Positions 24,170-35,875 of a stretch of DNA of 64,000 nucleotides are shown piece by piece. Source of the DNA: Lasiodiplodia sp. COLG20 (taxonomy: Eukaryota > Ascomycota > Dothideomycetes > Botryosphaeriales > Botryosphaeriaceae); contig VNWV01000004.1 in NCBI GenBank assembly GCA_009801085.1, positions 2,294,001 through 2,358,000 on the forward strand, read 5' to 3'. A program made the translations under genes and the position numbers. Position 1 is the stretch's first letter, and every line of letters starts with the position of its first letter. The notes under the pieces are model-generated. The model did no database searches. It was given only the letters and a program-made list of their open reading frames with translations, and was not told where the DNA came from.

Positions 24170-25059
24170 GGTCGTCGACGGCGGAGGCGGTTTCGCAGTC
24201 GAAGGCTCGGTCGGCTTTGAAGTCGTAACAAGAGGGAGTCCGGAAAGGTGGCAAGAATCTTTGAAAGGGACGGCATTGCTCGTAGAGAGAAATGGCTGAG
24301 CGGACAATACTAAGGGTACAATGCAATGATTGTTTGAGACAAGGAACAATATCAAGGCCCACGTCCGGTTAGCGTACTTTTGCACGGGCAGATAGCGTGA
24401 GGCAGCAATGACAAAAGCTTTCCAAAGGGTTCTGGGCTGTTGTAGCAGAAGCGGAATGCGTGGCCTGGACCGGGCGCTTTGGTCTTCCTCTCAGCACCAA
24501 GATAGGAGGCTTCACAGCCGATGTGAGGCCTTTCCACAGCTGCATTTTTCCGGGTGGTTGTTTGAGGCTCAAGTGAAACACGAGTAAGGTTTTCTTCATA
24601 TTGTCCTCAATGCACGTTCCGGGCGCAAGGACCGCGGCCTCGTAGCCTTAATCCGAACCGAAATAGAAAAAGAGGTTCCGAGGAAGCCATTGCCGGCCGG
24701 ACAAGTCGAGTTGCCGCCGAACGCTGTTATGGTCAGCTATCGTCGTACTTTTAGGGAGCCACGATTAGATCCTGCCGCTCTGGACGCAACTGCGTGCGCA
24801 AGAAAGGATGCCTCTGAGATTGGGAGACGACAAATTGGCCGACATGATGGCTGGCTGTGCGGAGGAGTGCCTTGCTTGGCCACGTGCATGTCGCGTGCGG
24901 ATGCAAGGGAGTGGCATCGTGGTGTTGAGCTAGGCGCTCGGGCTTGGTGCGTCAGTGTTGTTTCCGCCGCTCCACCTCCGACCACCGCGACATCCACCTC
25001 CGCCTCCGCCTCCGCTCCACGCCTACTCATGGAGCACTCTGCGCTCCACCCATCCTTAA
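24170..25059. other. Divergent promoter region of receptor and E3 ligase genes
   Basis: This region lies between the start of the pheromone receptor (minus) and the Dsc1-type E3 ligase (plus). The minus-strand frame of the receptor stays open to about 24385 but has no ATG. A CTCCGC/CCACCT-rich tract lies at about 24965-25020, close to the E3 ligase start. I see no additional gene. Confidence 0.55.
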
Positions 25060-27522
25060 ATGGCTAACAACCCGCCGCCCTTTCTTTTCCTCCTGGTCAT
25101 CTTCCTGTTCCTCTACCTGAGTCCCGATCCCCAGGCTCCCGTCGCCTCGCGCAAGCTCGAGCGCATCGTCGAACATGAGCGCGCTGCTCTCACCACTCTG
25201 AACAACTCGACCTTTGGGGACCTACAAGTCGGTGTCGATGACGAAGAACGCTGGTTGAACCTGACGGGGCTCAAGAAAGAGCATGGCTTCCACTGGGAAC
25301 TGCTGGATCCTGTCCGCGACCGTGTCCGCGATCAGGCCCATTACGTTCTGGGAGAGGACACGGTTGGCCTGATAGACGGGAGCAGCGACCGCTTTCCACC
25401 CGTATACCACAACATCACCGGCTTTGTCCAGGGCAAATGGCGCTCCACCAAGACCTACACCGGCCCACACCTGAATCTGTCGGCCGTCACGCCGCATGGC
25501 ACCTACTCCTCCGAAGAGTGGACTCGCAACGTTACAGCTGCAGGCGGCGACATCAGGATACATTTTGGCGAGAGGGATCATGGCGAGCCCTGGAATACAA
25601 CTGCGAGAAGGGTTGCCGCCAGGGTCACCATCGGCGAAGACACGTCCTATGGCAACTGGTGGGACATGCGTCTCCATGGCTTCCACCTCGAGGACACCGG
25701 CACCATCGTGCTGACTACCACGAGCGAGAAGTTTGATGGCATCTTCGCTCTTCCGCACTTTACCCTCTCCAAATACGCCTTCAACCTCGGCCAGGAGCTT
25801 CTCAACCGCACTCTGAATGCCACCATCGAAAAGCAGAAGTCTGGCGAACTTGAAGACTTCAGTCCGTGGTCGTCGATTGTCGAGGGCGAGCAGGAGCTCT
25901 TCTCCCTGCCGCACTGTGAATATGTAATGTATCTACAGCAGCATCCGCTACCCATTCATCTCCCAGAGTCATCTGCCTATGGGAATGGACTGGCCATGAA
26001 ATTCTTCGAGGATGAGCTACGTAACCCATACCGAATCTCTCCCAACCTGCCCCCGGAGATGGTCATGTCTATGGTTGCATTCTCGCCCGACTGTGGCTTC
26101 ATCATAGAGTCCAGCGGCCCGCCAGACGTGCCGCCGCAAGAAGGAAAGCACCTGGTGGGTCCAAAGACTGAAGCATACGCCATGGTCGCACGTCGCCACA
26201 TTATTCTCTTTGCTTTAGTGATTGGGTCCCAACTGGTGCTTCTGGTGAGACAGATGAAGGAGGCCTCGACTCCTTCCACGAGGAGTCGCATCAGTTTCTA
26301 CACCATTGCGCTTCTTGCCTTGGGCGATGGCTTCACACTTTTAGGATTTGCCTTTGTTGGTATGTCGTACGAAGCAATCACCCTTATCCTCCTTGCTACA
26401 GCCTACGTTGCCTTTCTATCCGCCGTCTTCTTCGGCATGGGCTTCCTCAAGGAAATCTGGACCGTCCAGTCGGCCGAGCGGGGCAGAGAAGAAAGGCGGA
26501 GCAACGCAGCTTCTACCCGGCCAACCCCAACTGCCACCCAACCAGGCAGCAGAAGCGAGACACCAGCATCGGCTCCAGTCATTTCGGCAGCTGGAGCTGA
26601 TACGCTGCCCCTTCCAGTCACCTCCCGTCAAGCCATCAACAGTGGAGTTACACCAATCATTGTCCCGTCAGACCAAGACGTCGACGCAGAGATTGCCGAG
26701 AATGAAAACAATGCAAACACGACTGAAAACGAGCGCTCTTCGCGCTATGGCTTTGGAACAGTCTACTTCCGCTTCTACCTCCTGCTGTTCGGCCTCGTCT
26801 TCTTGTCTCTCCACGCAACGACATGGCCATCGTCACTGCAGGCAATATACAGCACCGTACTCATCTTCACCTACTTCTCCTTCTGGACGCCGCAGATCTA
26901 CCGCAACATCATGCGCAACTGCCGGCGAGCGCTCCGCTGGGACTACGTCGTGGGCCAGAGCGTGCTCCGGCTGCTGCCCTTCTACTACCTGTTCGCGTAC
27001 CGCGGCAACATCCTCCTCCTCAAGCCCGACTACACGTTCCTCCTCGTCCTCACGGGCTGGGTGTGGCTGCAGGTGTGCGCGCTCTTCAGCCAGGAGCACC
27101 TGGGCCCGCGCTTCTTCGTCCGCGAGAGCTGGGTGCCGCCGGCGTACGACTACCACCCCGTGCTCCGCGCCGACGAGGAGGGCGCCAGCCTGCCGTCGGG
27201 CGGCAAGGTGCTCGCGGGCGAGGACTCGGGGCTGGCTTCCTCGGCCACCAAAGCCGGAGAGTCGAGGGACAAGGGAAAGAAGGTCTTCGACTGCGCCATC
27301 TGCATGCAGGACCTCGAGGTTCCCGTCGTGCCGGGCACTACCGGGTCAGGCGGCGGCGATGCGGACGGTAGCAGTGCGTCGGCGCTTTCGGGCGGGTTGT
27401 TGGCGAGGAGGGCGTACATGGTCACGCCGTGCAGGCACATCTTTCACAGCGTGTGCTTGGAAGGGTGGATGCGGTATAGGTTGCAGTGCCCGATTTGTAG
27501 AGAGACGCTGCCGCCGCTGTAG
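25060..27522 (+). CDS. dscA: Transmembrane RING-H2 E3 ligase, Dsc1/Tul1 family
   Basis: Catalytic subunit of the Golgi/endosomal Dsc (Tul1) ubiquitin ligase complex, which sorts orphan membrane proteins for degradation and in several fungi activates SREBP. A single 820-codon frame with no intron. It has an N-terminal signal or anchor (FLFLLVIFLFLYL), a long lumenal domain with many N-glycosylation sites (to about 375), then hydrophobic segments at about 380-398, 410-467, 571-610 and 633-676, with a Ser/Thr/Pro-rich loop at about 470-565. The C-terminus carries a RING-H2 domain (about 743-816): CAIC, PCRHIFHSVC and CPIC. A Gly/Ser insert of about 35 residues lies between the first Cys pair and PCRH. 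Length and order match the family well. The 392-codon frame overlapping its second half is a shadow. Confidence 0.95.
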   Translation: MANNPPPFLFLLVIFLFLYLSPDPQAPVASRKLERIVEHERAALTTLNNSTFGDLQVGVDDEERWLNLTGLKKEHGFHWELLDPVRDRVRDQAHYVLGEDTVGLIDGSSDRFPPVYHNITGFVQGKWRSTKTYTGPHLNLSAVTPHGTYSSEEWTRNVTAAGGDIRIHFGERDHGEPWNTTARRVAARVTIGEDTSYGNWWDMRLHGFHLEDTGTIVLTTTSEKFDGIFALPHFTLSKYAFNLGQELLNRTLNATIEKQKSGELEDFSPWSSIVEGEQELFSLPHCEYVMYLQQHPLPIHLPESSAYGNGLAMKFFEDELRNPYRISPNLPPEMVMSMVAFSPDCGFIIESSGPPDVPPQEGKHLVGPKTEAYAMVARRHIILFALVIGSQLVLLVRQMKEASTPSTRSRISFYTIALLALGDGFTLLGFAFVGMSYEAITLILLATAYVAFLSAVFFGMGFLKEIWTVQSAERGREERRSNAASTRPTPTATQPGSRSETPASAPVISAAGADTLPLPVTSRQAINSGVTPIIVPSDQDVDAEIAENENNANTTENERSSRYGFGTVYFRFYLLLFGLVFLSLHATTWPSSLQAIYSTVLIFTYFSFWTPQIYRNIMRNCRRALRWDYVVGQSVLRLLPFYYLFAYRGNILLLKPDYTFLLVLTGWVWLQVCALFSQEHLGPRFFVRESWVPPAYDYHPVLRADEEGASLPSGGKVLAGEDSGLASSATKAGESRDKGKKVFDCAICMQDLEVPVVPGTTGSGGGDADGSSASALSGGLLARRAYMVTPCRHIFHSVCLEGWMRYRLQCPICRETLPPL

Positions 27523-27995
27523 ATGATGTGTGTGCATGTAGATATTCTTTTTTTCCCCCTTGTCCAAGCGTCCGTCCTTGGGTTCCGGGCCCCGTACCCA
27601 TGCATCATGTTGCATATCATGTGTCGCCTCTACCTTGTAATTTGGTGCTGCGGTATGTTTCGGCAGCTGTCTTGACAAACCCTGCCTTTCTTGAGATGTA
27701 AGTCCAGATGATTTGGGGGAATTCGTGATACCTCCGTTTTTATAACGTTGGGTTTCACTATTGCAGATATGTCAAATGTCCGTCAGTGGTTGCTATCCCT
27801 GTCGAAGTACTCAGCAACTCAGTCTCGTTTCAGGTGAGAGGAACAACATAAGCTCAGAATTCTGATTCATAGCTGGCTTGCGCTGATTTATTCTTTTTGC
27901 GTTAATTATATTCATGACTTTTCGTTAATCTCAGGAACTTGCATTTCCCTTTCATCTCTCTATCCCCATTTTCCTTTTCTCTTCCAGCTGTCTTT
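27523..27995. other. Convergent intergenic region
   Basis: This gap of about 470 bp separates the 3' ends of the E3 ligase (plus) and mannosidase (minus) genes. It is AT-richer than its surroundings and should hold both 3' untranslated regions. I see nothing else. Confidence 0.6.
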
Positions 27996-30019
27996 TCAAC
28001 GCGCTGCCGGCCTCTTCAGTGGATGGGCTTCGGTGTTGAGAACATAGTCATCCAAGCTCACGACGTTCGGGTCGGAGAAAAGGAGGTAGAAATACTTGAG
28101 CGTCTCGGCCGTCCAGAAGGACTCCATGCGGTCCGATTTGGGCGGATCGTCCGCGACGCAGTCGTCCAGCGCCGCGTGTGCGATGTCCGTCTTCGTCAAG
28201 CGTACGATGTCGTTGAACATCTTCCAGGCGCGCTCGCGGAGGGTCTCGTCACCAGTGATGCGGTAGAGGACGAAAACGGACTCTATAGCCTCCGGCCTGT
28301 TTCGATATCGTCAGTCACCCATTCCAACACGCTTAGTTGAGGGACAGTCAGACTTACCGCAGAATATACCGGGCGTCCCCGATCTTCGTGACGCCCTCCC
28401 TCAGATGCCTCTCCTGAACGACAGCGCGCGCGTCAACGGCCTCGGCACCGTCGTCGCCATCAGCGTGCGCCTGCTCGACGGCCCGCAGCCACCTCTCCTC
28501 GTCCCAAGCGCACGGTTCGTCTTCACAAGGCAGGGTGTACATGACCTCGGGCATGACGCCGTTGGGGCTGTTCTCGTAGGCCCACAGGCAGCCCTCGGTG
28601 AGGCGGCGGCCGACGTCGACGTCCTCGTCGCTGCCGAACATCCTGCCCGCGATGCCGAACATGCCGCCGGCGAAGCAGCTCAGGTGCTGGTTCTTCGGGT
28701 CCAGGCGCACGGCGCCGTTCTCGTCCGTCGACACGTCGCCGGGCATCAGCATTTGGTTATCCCCCGGCACGGTGGGCCGGTAGAACATGTGCTCTTTCAT
28801 CGGCCGGGCGGCGTCTTCGAAGAGCTTGCGGTACTGCGGGGTCGCGCCGCCGAGGAGCGCGTGTTGCTGTTGCCATTGTGTCAGTTTTGCGTTTTATACG
28901 CACCTCCCTAACACGCCGTCGTGAATGGGGGAGGATGTAAAGAAGGGAAGCCCAACTCACCTTCGGGAGATATTCGTACAGCGAATCGGCCATGCCGCCG
29001 ATGGTGAACGAGTTCCAGGCGGTAAAGTCGAGGTCCTTGGCGTTGACGGCGACGGGCCACATGCCGGGCAGGCGCGTGCGGCCCTGCTGCTCGTCAAACA
29101 CATTCGTGATGCGCTGAGCAGCATCAAAAAAGCGGCCGTCGCCCGTCAGCTGCGACAGGCGCGTGAACTCGAGCGTCAGCGAGCCCAGCTCGGCAGACAG
29201 CGCCATGTCGGCGGCCTCCTGCGGCGCGCCGGCCGCCGCGTCCTTGAAGTTCCACCGCGTCACGGGCATGCGGTTGGGCGTGTCGAAGGCCGCGTACAGC
29301 ATGTGGCCCAGCTCCCACGCCTTCTGCAGCAGCGTCGGGTACTGCCCGTCGCTGACGTCGTACGCCGCGAGGAAGCCGCCCAGGTAGCGGATCGTCGTCT
29401 CGAAGACGTTGAGTTCGGTTAGCGTGCACGTCGAGAAGTCGATGGCGTTGACGGCCGCCACGGCGTCCTCGAAGTCGGGCTTGAGGCCCATGATCCACAG
29501 CGTGTCTGACTTGGGTCATCAGCTCTTGTGGCGAGTGGGAGAGGATTTGGCGGATAACCCACCAAGAGAGTCAACGAGGGTTGCTGCCCAGCCGCCGAAG
29601 GTGTCGCGGGTTTCGCCAGAGATGGGGGCCACTTCGTCCTTGAGCCATGCGTGCTCTTTGTATCCCGTCCACGCGTGCACGAACTCTCCTTTGATCTGCT
29701 CGAGGCGCTCCTGGCGCACCTTACGGGCTTCTTCCGGCTCTGGCGGGAAGTCATGTTGTATGCGGGGGATCTCCGTAACGTCCGTGGGAATGGGCATCAG
29801 GGACTCCACCGGGTATCGCACTGTAGCTTGGCTCCAATGGAACCTTCCGTCATCCGATTCGAGGAATTGAGGATCCTTTCCGGCTTCACCGCCCGTCGAG
29901 GAGCCGACTGGCAGCTTGTACGATGGCGGCTTGCTGTGGATGAAAATGAGGAATACAGCAATGAATGCCGTGCACCCCAGCAGCATCTTTCGCGGCGACA
30001 TCATCATCGAGGGCAACAT
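27996..30019 (-). CDS. Class I alpha-1,2-mannosidase, GH47
   Basis: Trims alpha-1,2-linked mannose from N-glycans in the ER/Golgi. Four exons on the minus strand: 30019-29563, 29505-28961, 28866-28358 and 28296-27996 (introns of 57, 94 and 61 nt), giving 603 aa. The N-terminus is a type II signal anchor (MLLGCTAFIAVFLIFI). GH47 hallmarks are assembled across the splice sites: LVDSLDTLWIMGL over junction 1, EYLPKQHALLGG over junction 2, CFAGGMFGIAGR, and YILRPEAIES over junction 3, which includes a predicted catalytic Glu (about 506). Near the C-terminus are ESFWTAETLKYFYLLFSD and VLNTEAH, whose Thr (about 592) is the usual calcium ligand. Because every junction restores a family motif, I trust the exon structure. 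Whether it is the ER (MNS1) or a Golgi-type paralogue I cannot say. Confidence 0.95.
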
Positions 30020-30748
30020 GGCGCAAAAACCGTACCAGCGGTTCGTCTTGTAGTCGAAGCGCTGATGAGCCGCATAAGGTTGGGGAACGGCGCGATGTTA
30101 AGTGGCAAGCTACGCGGTTTTCAGGGGGTGCACAATCACCGTAGACCGGGATATGTGTATCAGTGCTGATTTCACAATAGGTCTTGGAATTGACAACAAT
30201 AGCTAAGCGCGCGGAAGTGCGGCACATAAAGTCCACGCCCCATGCGGGATGGGTCCGATCGACCCGTCGAGCATTTTGATTGGCCGCCGAAGCCACTGCC
30301 GAGGAATGAATTGGGCTGTGCAAGCGAACTGTCCTCCCAGCGCTTTGGCTCCCTTCCGAGACCTTGCAATTCGCCACTTCTATCCCGCTTTGCCTCTCAC
30401 CAGTCCACCAGAGACCCACTTTCAAATAAGAATAAACTAAAGGTTTTCCCCCTAGCTTTGACAGGCAAGACTATAAATAACCTTCTATCTCAATATAACC
30501 GGATACATATCTATCATGAAGACTACCATGTGCCTCAAGCTACACCTCCTTACGCCGCTATCCAACAATGCACTGTTGGCTGCGGCGCTAACATTAGATG
30601 AATTGCGGCATACTGTGGCGTGGCCGTACCTCGCCTCAGTGATACAATGAGCGCTAAGCAAGGTATCTATGTAGCTGAGTGCCACCTTGATTACTTTGAA
30701 TTCAGGCAACTTTCTTTTGGACTATGCATACCAGCTCAGCAGGCAGAG
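30020..30748. other. Divergent intergenic region
   Basis: This region separates the mannosidase start (minus) and the Mid2-like gene start (plus). A TATAAATA word lies at 30472-30479, about 270 bp before the latter's ATG, perhaps too far to be its core promoter. No additional gene is visible. Confidence 0.5.
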
Positions 30749-31784
30749 ATGATTCGATCGTTACTCTTATTCTTCTCATTACCCATTTCAGCCCTCGCAG
30801 AGACCATTCAAAACCGCTGGAAAGTCCCTGATGGAGCCAAAACCGACCTCTCCCAAACATTCACGTCCGGACAGACCCTACCAGTCTCATGGAAGTCGAT
30901 GAATGAGTCTACCAACGACCTCTGGGTGACGACATGGAACTACAACGAGGTCCAATACTCAAGTTTGATAGCACGTAGGCAGCCCCCTCAAAAGTCAAAG
31001 GCATTCACAGCTCATCTTTCCATGTTCAGGAAACATCGACATCTCCGTTGACGGCTCCTACGCCTGGACCATCGGCATTCCGTCTTCCCAGCTCTCCAAG
31101 TCAGCCAAGTACGTCCTACGCTTTAAGAAGCCAGGCACCGTCTACAAAGCCGCCACCGTCGAGCTCTCCTCCCCAGCCTTTCTCGTGCTCGCCGGGGAGG
31201 CCGCCGCACCGTCTTCCGCCATAACTTCTTCGCCCACGCAGATCACTAGCACGACGTCCTCCTCAGTGCAATCAGCAAGTAGCACAGCAGCAGCAACCGC
31301 ATCTTTCTCATCAACATCACCTTCGCCTTCCCCATCGTCATCCCCGTCGCCATCCCCATCCCCTTCACCTTCACCTTCATCGTCCCCCTCCCCGTCACCA
31401 CCACAAACTTCTGCATCAGCGCCAACAGCAACGTCGTCATTCCCCACCAGCACCGCCGCTTTATCCTCTCTCTCACTGGGCGCCAAAATCGGCATCGGCG
31501 TGGGTATAGCAGCTGTCGTCCTGGCGCTGGCGAGCCTGTTCTATTGGCTCTGCTGCTGCTGTTGCCGCCGCCGCTCTCGTCGGAAGCAGCAGCAGCACGA
31601 CCATGACGGTAATGACGACAGAAAGTATCAGAGAAGACCACAATGGGCAACGGAAGGTGATTGGACGAGGAATCATGCAATGGAGATGTATCATGTGAAT
31701 GGCGGGGGATCAGGAGGAGGGAGAGGCAAAGAGCTGACAGCGCTGCCGGAGCTGCCGGGCGAGACTGGGCCTAGGAGGTGGTGA
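30749..31784 (+). CDS. Mid2-like single-pass cell-surface protein
   Basis: Two exons, 30749-30974 and 31030-31784 (55-nt intron, donor GTAGGC, acceptor TTCAG), give 326 aa. Order: signal peptide (MIRSLLLFFSLPISALAE), a small extracellular domain (about 18-125) resembling the KNH-like module of fungal Ser/Thr-rich wall proteins (FTSGQTLPVSWKS...NEVQYSSLI), a Ser/Thr/Pro stalk (about 137-222) with a long SP repeat, one membrane helix (IGIGVGIAAVVLALASLFYWL, about 229-249), five consecutive Cys (possible palmitoylation), a basic stop-transfer stretch and a polar tail. This architecture is that of Wsc/Mid2-type wall-stress sensors, so a cell-wall sensor role is inferred; no ligand or kinase site is recognised. 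I chose the start at the signal peptide; an earlier in-frame ATG would bury it. Confidence 0.82.
31300..31400 (+). repeat. Ser-Pro coding microsatellite
   Basis: Imperfect repeats of CCATCC, CCTTCA and CCATCG units encode roughly 28 residues made almost only of Ser and Pro in the stalk of the Mid2-like protein. Such tracts change length by replication slippage, so the stalk length may vary among strains. Confidence 0.7.
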
Positions 31785-32053
31785 ATAGCGGCAGAGCAGA
31801 ATTTTTCACTACAGGTAAGGACGAGATGATGAGCGCCTCCGCTATTCCGTCTTGTTTTTTTTTTTTCGCGTCGATGTGTTTGTTTGTTTTTCCTCTCCTG
31901 GATGACGTGTAGGAAACTCTCAGATAGAGACTATAGATGACCAACTCAAGCTTTCTTTCAAACACTCGGTTTAGTGCAAAGAAACTTGATATGGGGATAG
32001 AAATTGTCATTCTAGCACTGTCGTTGGAATTTTGCAGAATCTTATCCAGACCT

Positions 32054-32690
32054 TTAGATCTTTTGGTAAGCTCCCTCGCGGGCGGCAGACCACTTCCCTC
32101 CAAGCCTCTCCACCATCTCCCATTGCTTCTCCCCGATCATCAGCTTGTCCGCGGCATCGAGGTACGGCTTCATGTACGGCTTCGTAAATTGGTGCTGTTG
32201 TAATCAAGCGCATCAAGATTAGCAGTCATTTCTCTCCAAAAACATAAAAAGAGAGAGAATAAAAAAAATGGGGCGAGAGAATGAGGGCGAGCATGAAGTA
32301 GCTATCAGTCGAATACGGGCCGTGTGGACACAGGTCTTTGTTTCCTCATCCGCAGATGGCCCCAATTTTGGTAATAAAGATTGACATCGCAGTCAACTAT
32401 GGTGACGGATGACTGCGGGAAAGGTAAAAAAAAAAAAAAAAAGAAAAGAAACAATACGAACTAACCTCCATAAACCACTCCTTACTCTTACTCCAGTTCT
32501 CCACCCACTTGACCTTGTTCGGCTCGTCCGGGTAGCGGAACAGCTCGAAGCTCAGGCACTCGGGCTCGTTCGACACCTTTTCGAACGCGAGCCAGAAAAT
32601 GCTCAGCCACTCGTCGACCTTGTCAGGCTGGATGGTCGCCGTGACGATGAGCGTGAAGCCTCCGTGCTTCTCCGGCTGAGGGTACGACAT
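32054..32690 (-). CDS. Antibiotic biosynthesis monooxygenase (ABM)-fold protein
   Basis: Small predicted protein of 121 aa with exons 32690-32466 and 32194-32054. The 271-nt intron (donor GTTAGT, acceptor CAACAG) is long for this window and contains a run of about 17 A. The product has the ABM dimeric alpha/beta-barrel pattern: FTLIVTATIQPDKVDEWLSI, then EPECLSFELFRYPDEPNKVKWVENW, then W-F-M-E joined by splicing to HQFTKPYMKPYLDAADKLM. Family members include cofactor-free monooxygenases and many proteins of unknown function, so no substrate is assigned. There is no signal peptide, so it is probably cytosolic. An additional small exon inside the long intron cannot be excluded, but the join as given restores the family pattern. 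Confidence 0.87.
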
Positions 32691-33402
32691 GTTTATTGGT
32701 TTTTACCTTTCGATGGTCCCTTTTTGGGGGGGTTTCCAGTGACGAGGAGTCTGGAGAGGCGGCAAGGATAGAGACGGTAGCGAGAAAATTCTCAACACCG
32801 ATGACGCAGGAAAGATTGGGAGGAAGGAAGGTGAAGAAACGATGGAGGTGGGGGAAGGAGCATTTAACCTTCCTTTTAAACCCCGCGCTACGCGTAGCCA
32901 TTCTAGACCCTTAACGGAGTTATGTAACGGAGTTTAACGTCGTCAGCAGTGGGGAATTGTAATCCTGCGTAAGCTCGTCTGGCGGTTGGTGGCTGATCCT
33001 CTCAGAATCTTAACCTAAGACGGTCGAGAAATGGCGCGAGTCCATGAGGTTCCAAGTCATGATGATAAGCGCTACTACCGTAACGAACGACATCAAACCA
33101 TATGGTCTGCACATTGAAAAAGATTTATCCGAGAGCAAGCAGTAAGCATCTTATATTCTATACCATCAGATGCTCTCCGCTTCCATTCCTTCATTCTTCT
33201 CCTCGCCTGCCCGTCTTACGCATTCGTCGTACCCGTACCCACTCCATGCGCCAGTACCGCATACCATGAAATATCGACCAGAAGGCAAAAGGAGATGAAA
33301 ACGCCATGAAAGCCGCACCATGTTTATACAACCAACTTTTCCTCTTTCCATTCCATCCTTTCCCTTCCCGCATCATCAGGGGAAAAAAAAATCCATCGTC
33401 TC
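32691..33402. other. Intergenic region
   Basis: This stretch lies upstream of the ABM-fold gene and downstream of the decapping-enhancer gene, both on the minus strand. It should contain the promoter of the former and the 3' UTR of the latter. I see no further gene or repeat. Confidence 0.55.
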
Positions 33403-35875
33403 TCATCTCCCCTCCAACCCCTCCGTCTCTCCCTCCCCAGCATCGAACCTGACCTGCACCGCCCACTCGCTCCCGAACCTCACGCCCTTCCGCCCCAAAC
33501 CTCCAACCCTCTTCCACGCCTTGTTCAACCCCAGATCCACGACCCAGATCAACCAGTCCGGATCGTGCACGTGACCCAACTGCAGCGCCCTGAGCAGACC
33601 GGACCGCGGCGCGCCGAGGCAGACGATGTACTTGGCGCGCACCTCGAGCGGCTCGCCCTCGATGATGCTGACCTCGCCCGTCGACGCACCCACGCCCGAG
33701 GGCCCCTCGACCGCTAGCACCTGCGCGCGGCTCTTGTTGGCCCAGCCGACGACGGCCATGGCCGTGGCGCGGTCGCCGGCCCCCAGCGCGTCGAACTCGC
33801 GGTTGCGGCCCAGCAGCGCGTCGATGATCAGCTCCGGCGGCGCTTCCAGCCGCTTCAGCCCGCGCTGCACGTCCGTCCAGCTGCGCGCGTACCCGCCCAG
33901 CCGCACTAACAACTCCAGCTGCCGCCGCACGTCCTTGTCGTAGTCAGCGGGGCGCTCGTAGCCCAGCAGCGCGACCACAACGCGCGGACCGCGCGCGTGC
34001 AGGTGCCGGGCGGCGGCGATGGCGCGCGCGCCTGTACGGTGATTGCCTGCGAGGACTACGACGACTGGGCGAGCGTTCACGGCGAGGTTTTCCCGGGCGA
34101 GGCGACGGCCGCCGGGGTTGACGGCTTGAAGGGCGACTTGGGCGATGCCGCGGGCGGCGTTCTCAGCCATGATCTCTTCCGTCAAGCCAAACTCCACTTC
34201 TGCGAGCTCCTCCACTGCCGTCATTGTCCCGGGCGTGATGGTGTGGCACGTCGTACCGGTGTGGGCTACGCGGAAGCTGGCATGTGGCTGTTGGAGGGGA
34301 TTCACTGAGGGAGACGAGGGCGGGGTAGGACGTCCTGGAACGGGAGAGTTCGTCGAGGAATACACAACGGTTGAGCCACGATGCTGCTGATTGCGCACCG
34401 ACTTGTTCAGGCTGGCCGCTGACGTATTGTGGATGTCATCTTGCAGAACGCTGTTTGACCGGAAGGGGGCACGTCTGTTAGACGCCCGAGACATGTTTCG
34501 CCGGGAGTTCCGTCCGCTGTCGAAGTCGGAGAAATCATCTTCGCTCGAGGAATTCGAGTTGCTCCGTAGATGTGATCTCCTCTGCTCAAGGACGTTCTCA
34601 GTCGGATGAAGATTCTTGCCGCCGGCTGTGCCAGCGCGGGGAGGTAGGCGGTTGAAGCTGACCAGGCGGTCCTCGTCGGCTGTCGTGTCCTCGTTGCGGA
34701 TCTGTTCGAAAACGGTACGCTTGTCGAACTTCGACAGATTCTCAGCGAAGTCGAAATCGGGAAGCTCCTGGACGTCGGTTGCATCCTCAGTTGCCCACCC
34801 ATTCGTAGCCTCCATAGCCTTCTGCCTCCTTGTTTTGCGGTTGGATACCCTGACTGCCTCCATGCCGACCTTGCCGCCAATCAATCCGGGCGTCCGCGTG
34901 GCCGGCGGGTCTTGCAAGATAGGCGTCTGCCTCCATCCCTTGCCCTTGTAGTTCGCCGGCGTCTTGCGCGCGCCCTCGGGCGACGAGTCTGGCGCGTTGT
35001 CCTCTCCGGCGGCCGGAAGAAATTGCTCCTTCTTCTGCTGCTTCTTGCTCCTAGTGCCGCCCTTCTTTGCCTTCTTTCCAGCAGCGTCGGTGGCGGCGGC
35101 TGCCTTGGCCGGCGTCTCCAGCGGCTTACCTGTGCGCGTCTTGCTGATGCTCGCCCTCCGGATGCGCTCCTCGTTGACCGTCGGATCGTCCGACTCCTCC
35201 CCATCCTCTCCGGCCTCCAGACCCAGCGCGTTGAACGGCCTCGTCAATGTGGCCGGGTCCTCCTTGGGCCGCGCGTTCTTGCCGGCAACAGACACCTTCT
35301 TCACAGCCGCGGCGGGCGCGGGTTTCATGGGTGTGGTGGGCGCCTCGGCAGCCTGGCTGGCGGCGGCAGGCCGCTTCCCAAAGCTCAGGATGGCGGGGTC
35401 CACGAAGGTCTGCTTCGGCTTCGGCTTCGGGGGCTCCGCAGCGGGCGCGGGGTGGGCCTGAGCCACGGCGGGGGCTTCGACCGGCGGGGCGGCGGGAGGA
35501 GGGGGAGCTCCATATTGGACAGGGGTTGGGACTATGTGCTGCGGGTGAGGCGGGAAGGCGGGCGGGTGGCTCGGAGGGTAGGTGGGCGTGGAGACGGCGG
35601 ATTGCAGCGGCTGGACTGAGATGTCGGCGATGTGAGCGCCGTCGATGGTGTAGCCGGGCAGACGGTGGCCGGTGGCCGGGAAGAAGACTGTGTTGTAGCG
35701 TCAGCATTTTTTTTTTGTTTTTTTGGCGGCGGGCGCGGCGGAGGCGGGACGCACCATCCTGCAGCACGAGGGTGGCAGTCTGCTCGACGACATTGGCGAC
35801 GCGTCCTTGGACGACCGTGTGCTGGGCGTCCTTGAGGGTGACGAAGACGGCGATGCCGATGAGCTGGGCAGCCAT
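33403..35875 (-). CDS. EDC3: Enhancer of mRNA decapping Edc3
   Basis: P-body scaffold that binds Dcp2 and the Dhh1 helicase to stimulate decapping. Exons 35875-35755 and 35687-33403 (67-nt intron, donor GTGCGT, acceptor CACAG) give 801 aa. The splice rebuilds an LSm domain at the N-terminus: IGIAVFVTLKD...VLQDVFFPATGHRLPGYTI (residues about 5-60). A long disordered Ala/Pro/Lys-rich linker follows. The FDF motif region, LPDFDFAENLSKFDKRTVF with EQIRNEDTT after it, lies at about 350-374. The C-terminal YjeF-N-like Rossmann domain (about 535-790) shows MAENAARGIAQVAL, VVVLAGNHRTGARAI and LIIDALLGRNREFDA. Domain order and length fit Edc3 well. The antisense and shifted GC-rich frames over the linker are shadows. 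Confidence 0.95.

Noticed and set aside
24170..24385. Longer N-terminus for the Ste2-like receptor
   Set aside because: The upstream extension begins with GTG and contains no ATG; a 72-residue extension is not typical of the family.
26348..27526. 392-codon frame overlapping the E3 ligase
   Set aside because: It lies in another frame of a GC-rich coding region, is mostly Ser/Arg/Thr, and has no motif, while the main frame has a full RING domain.
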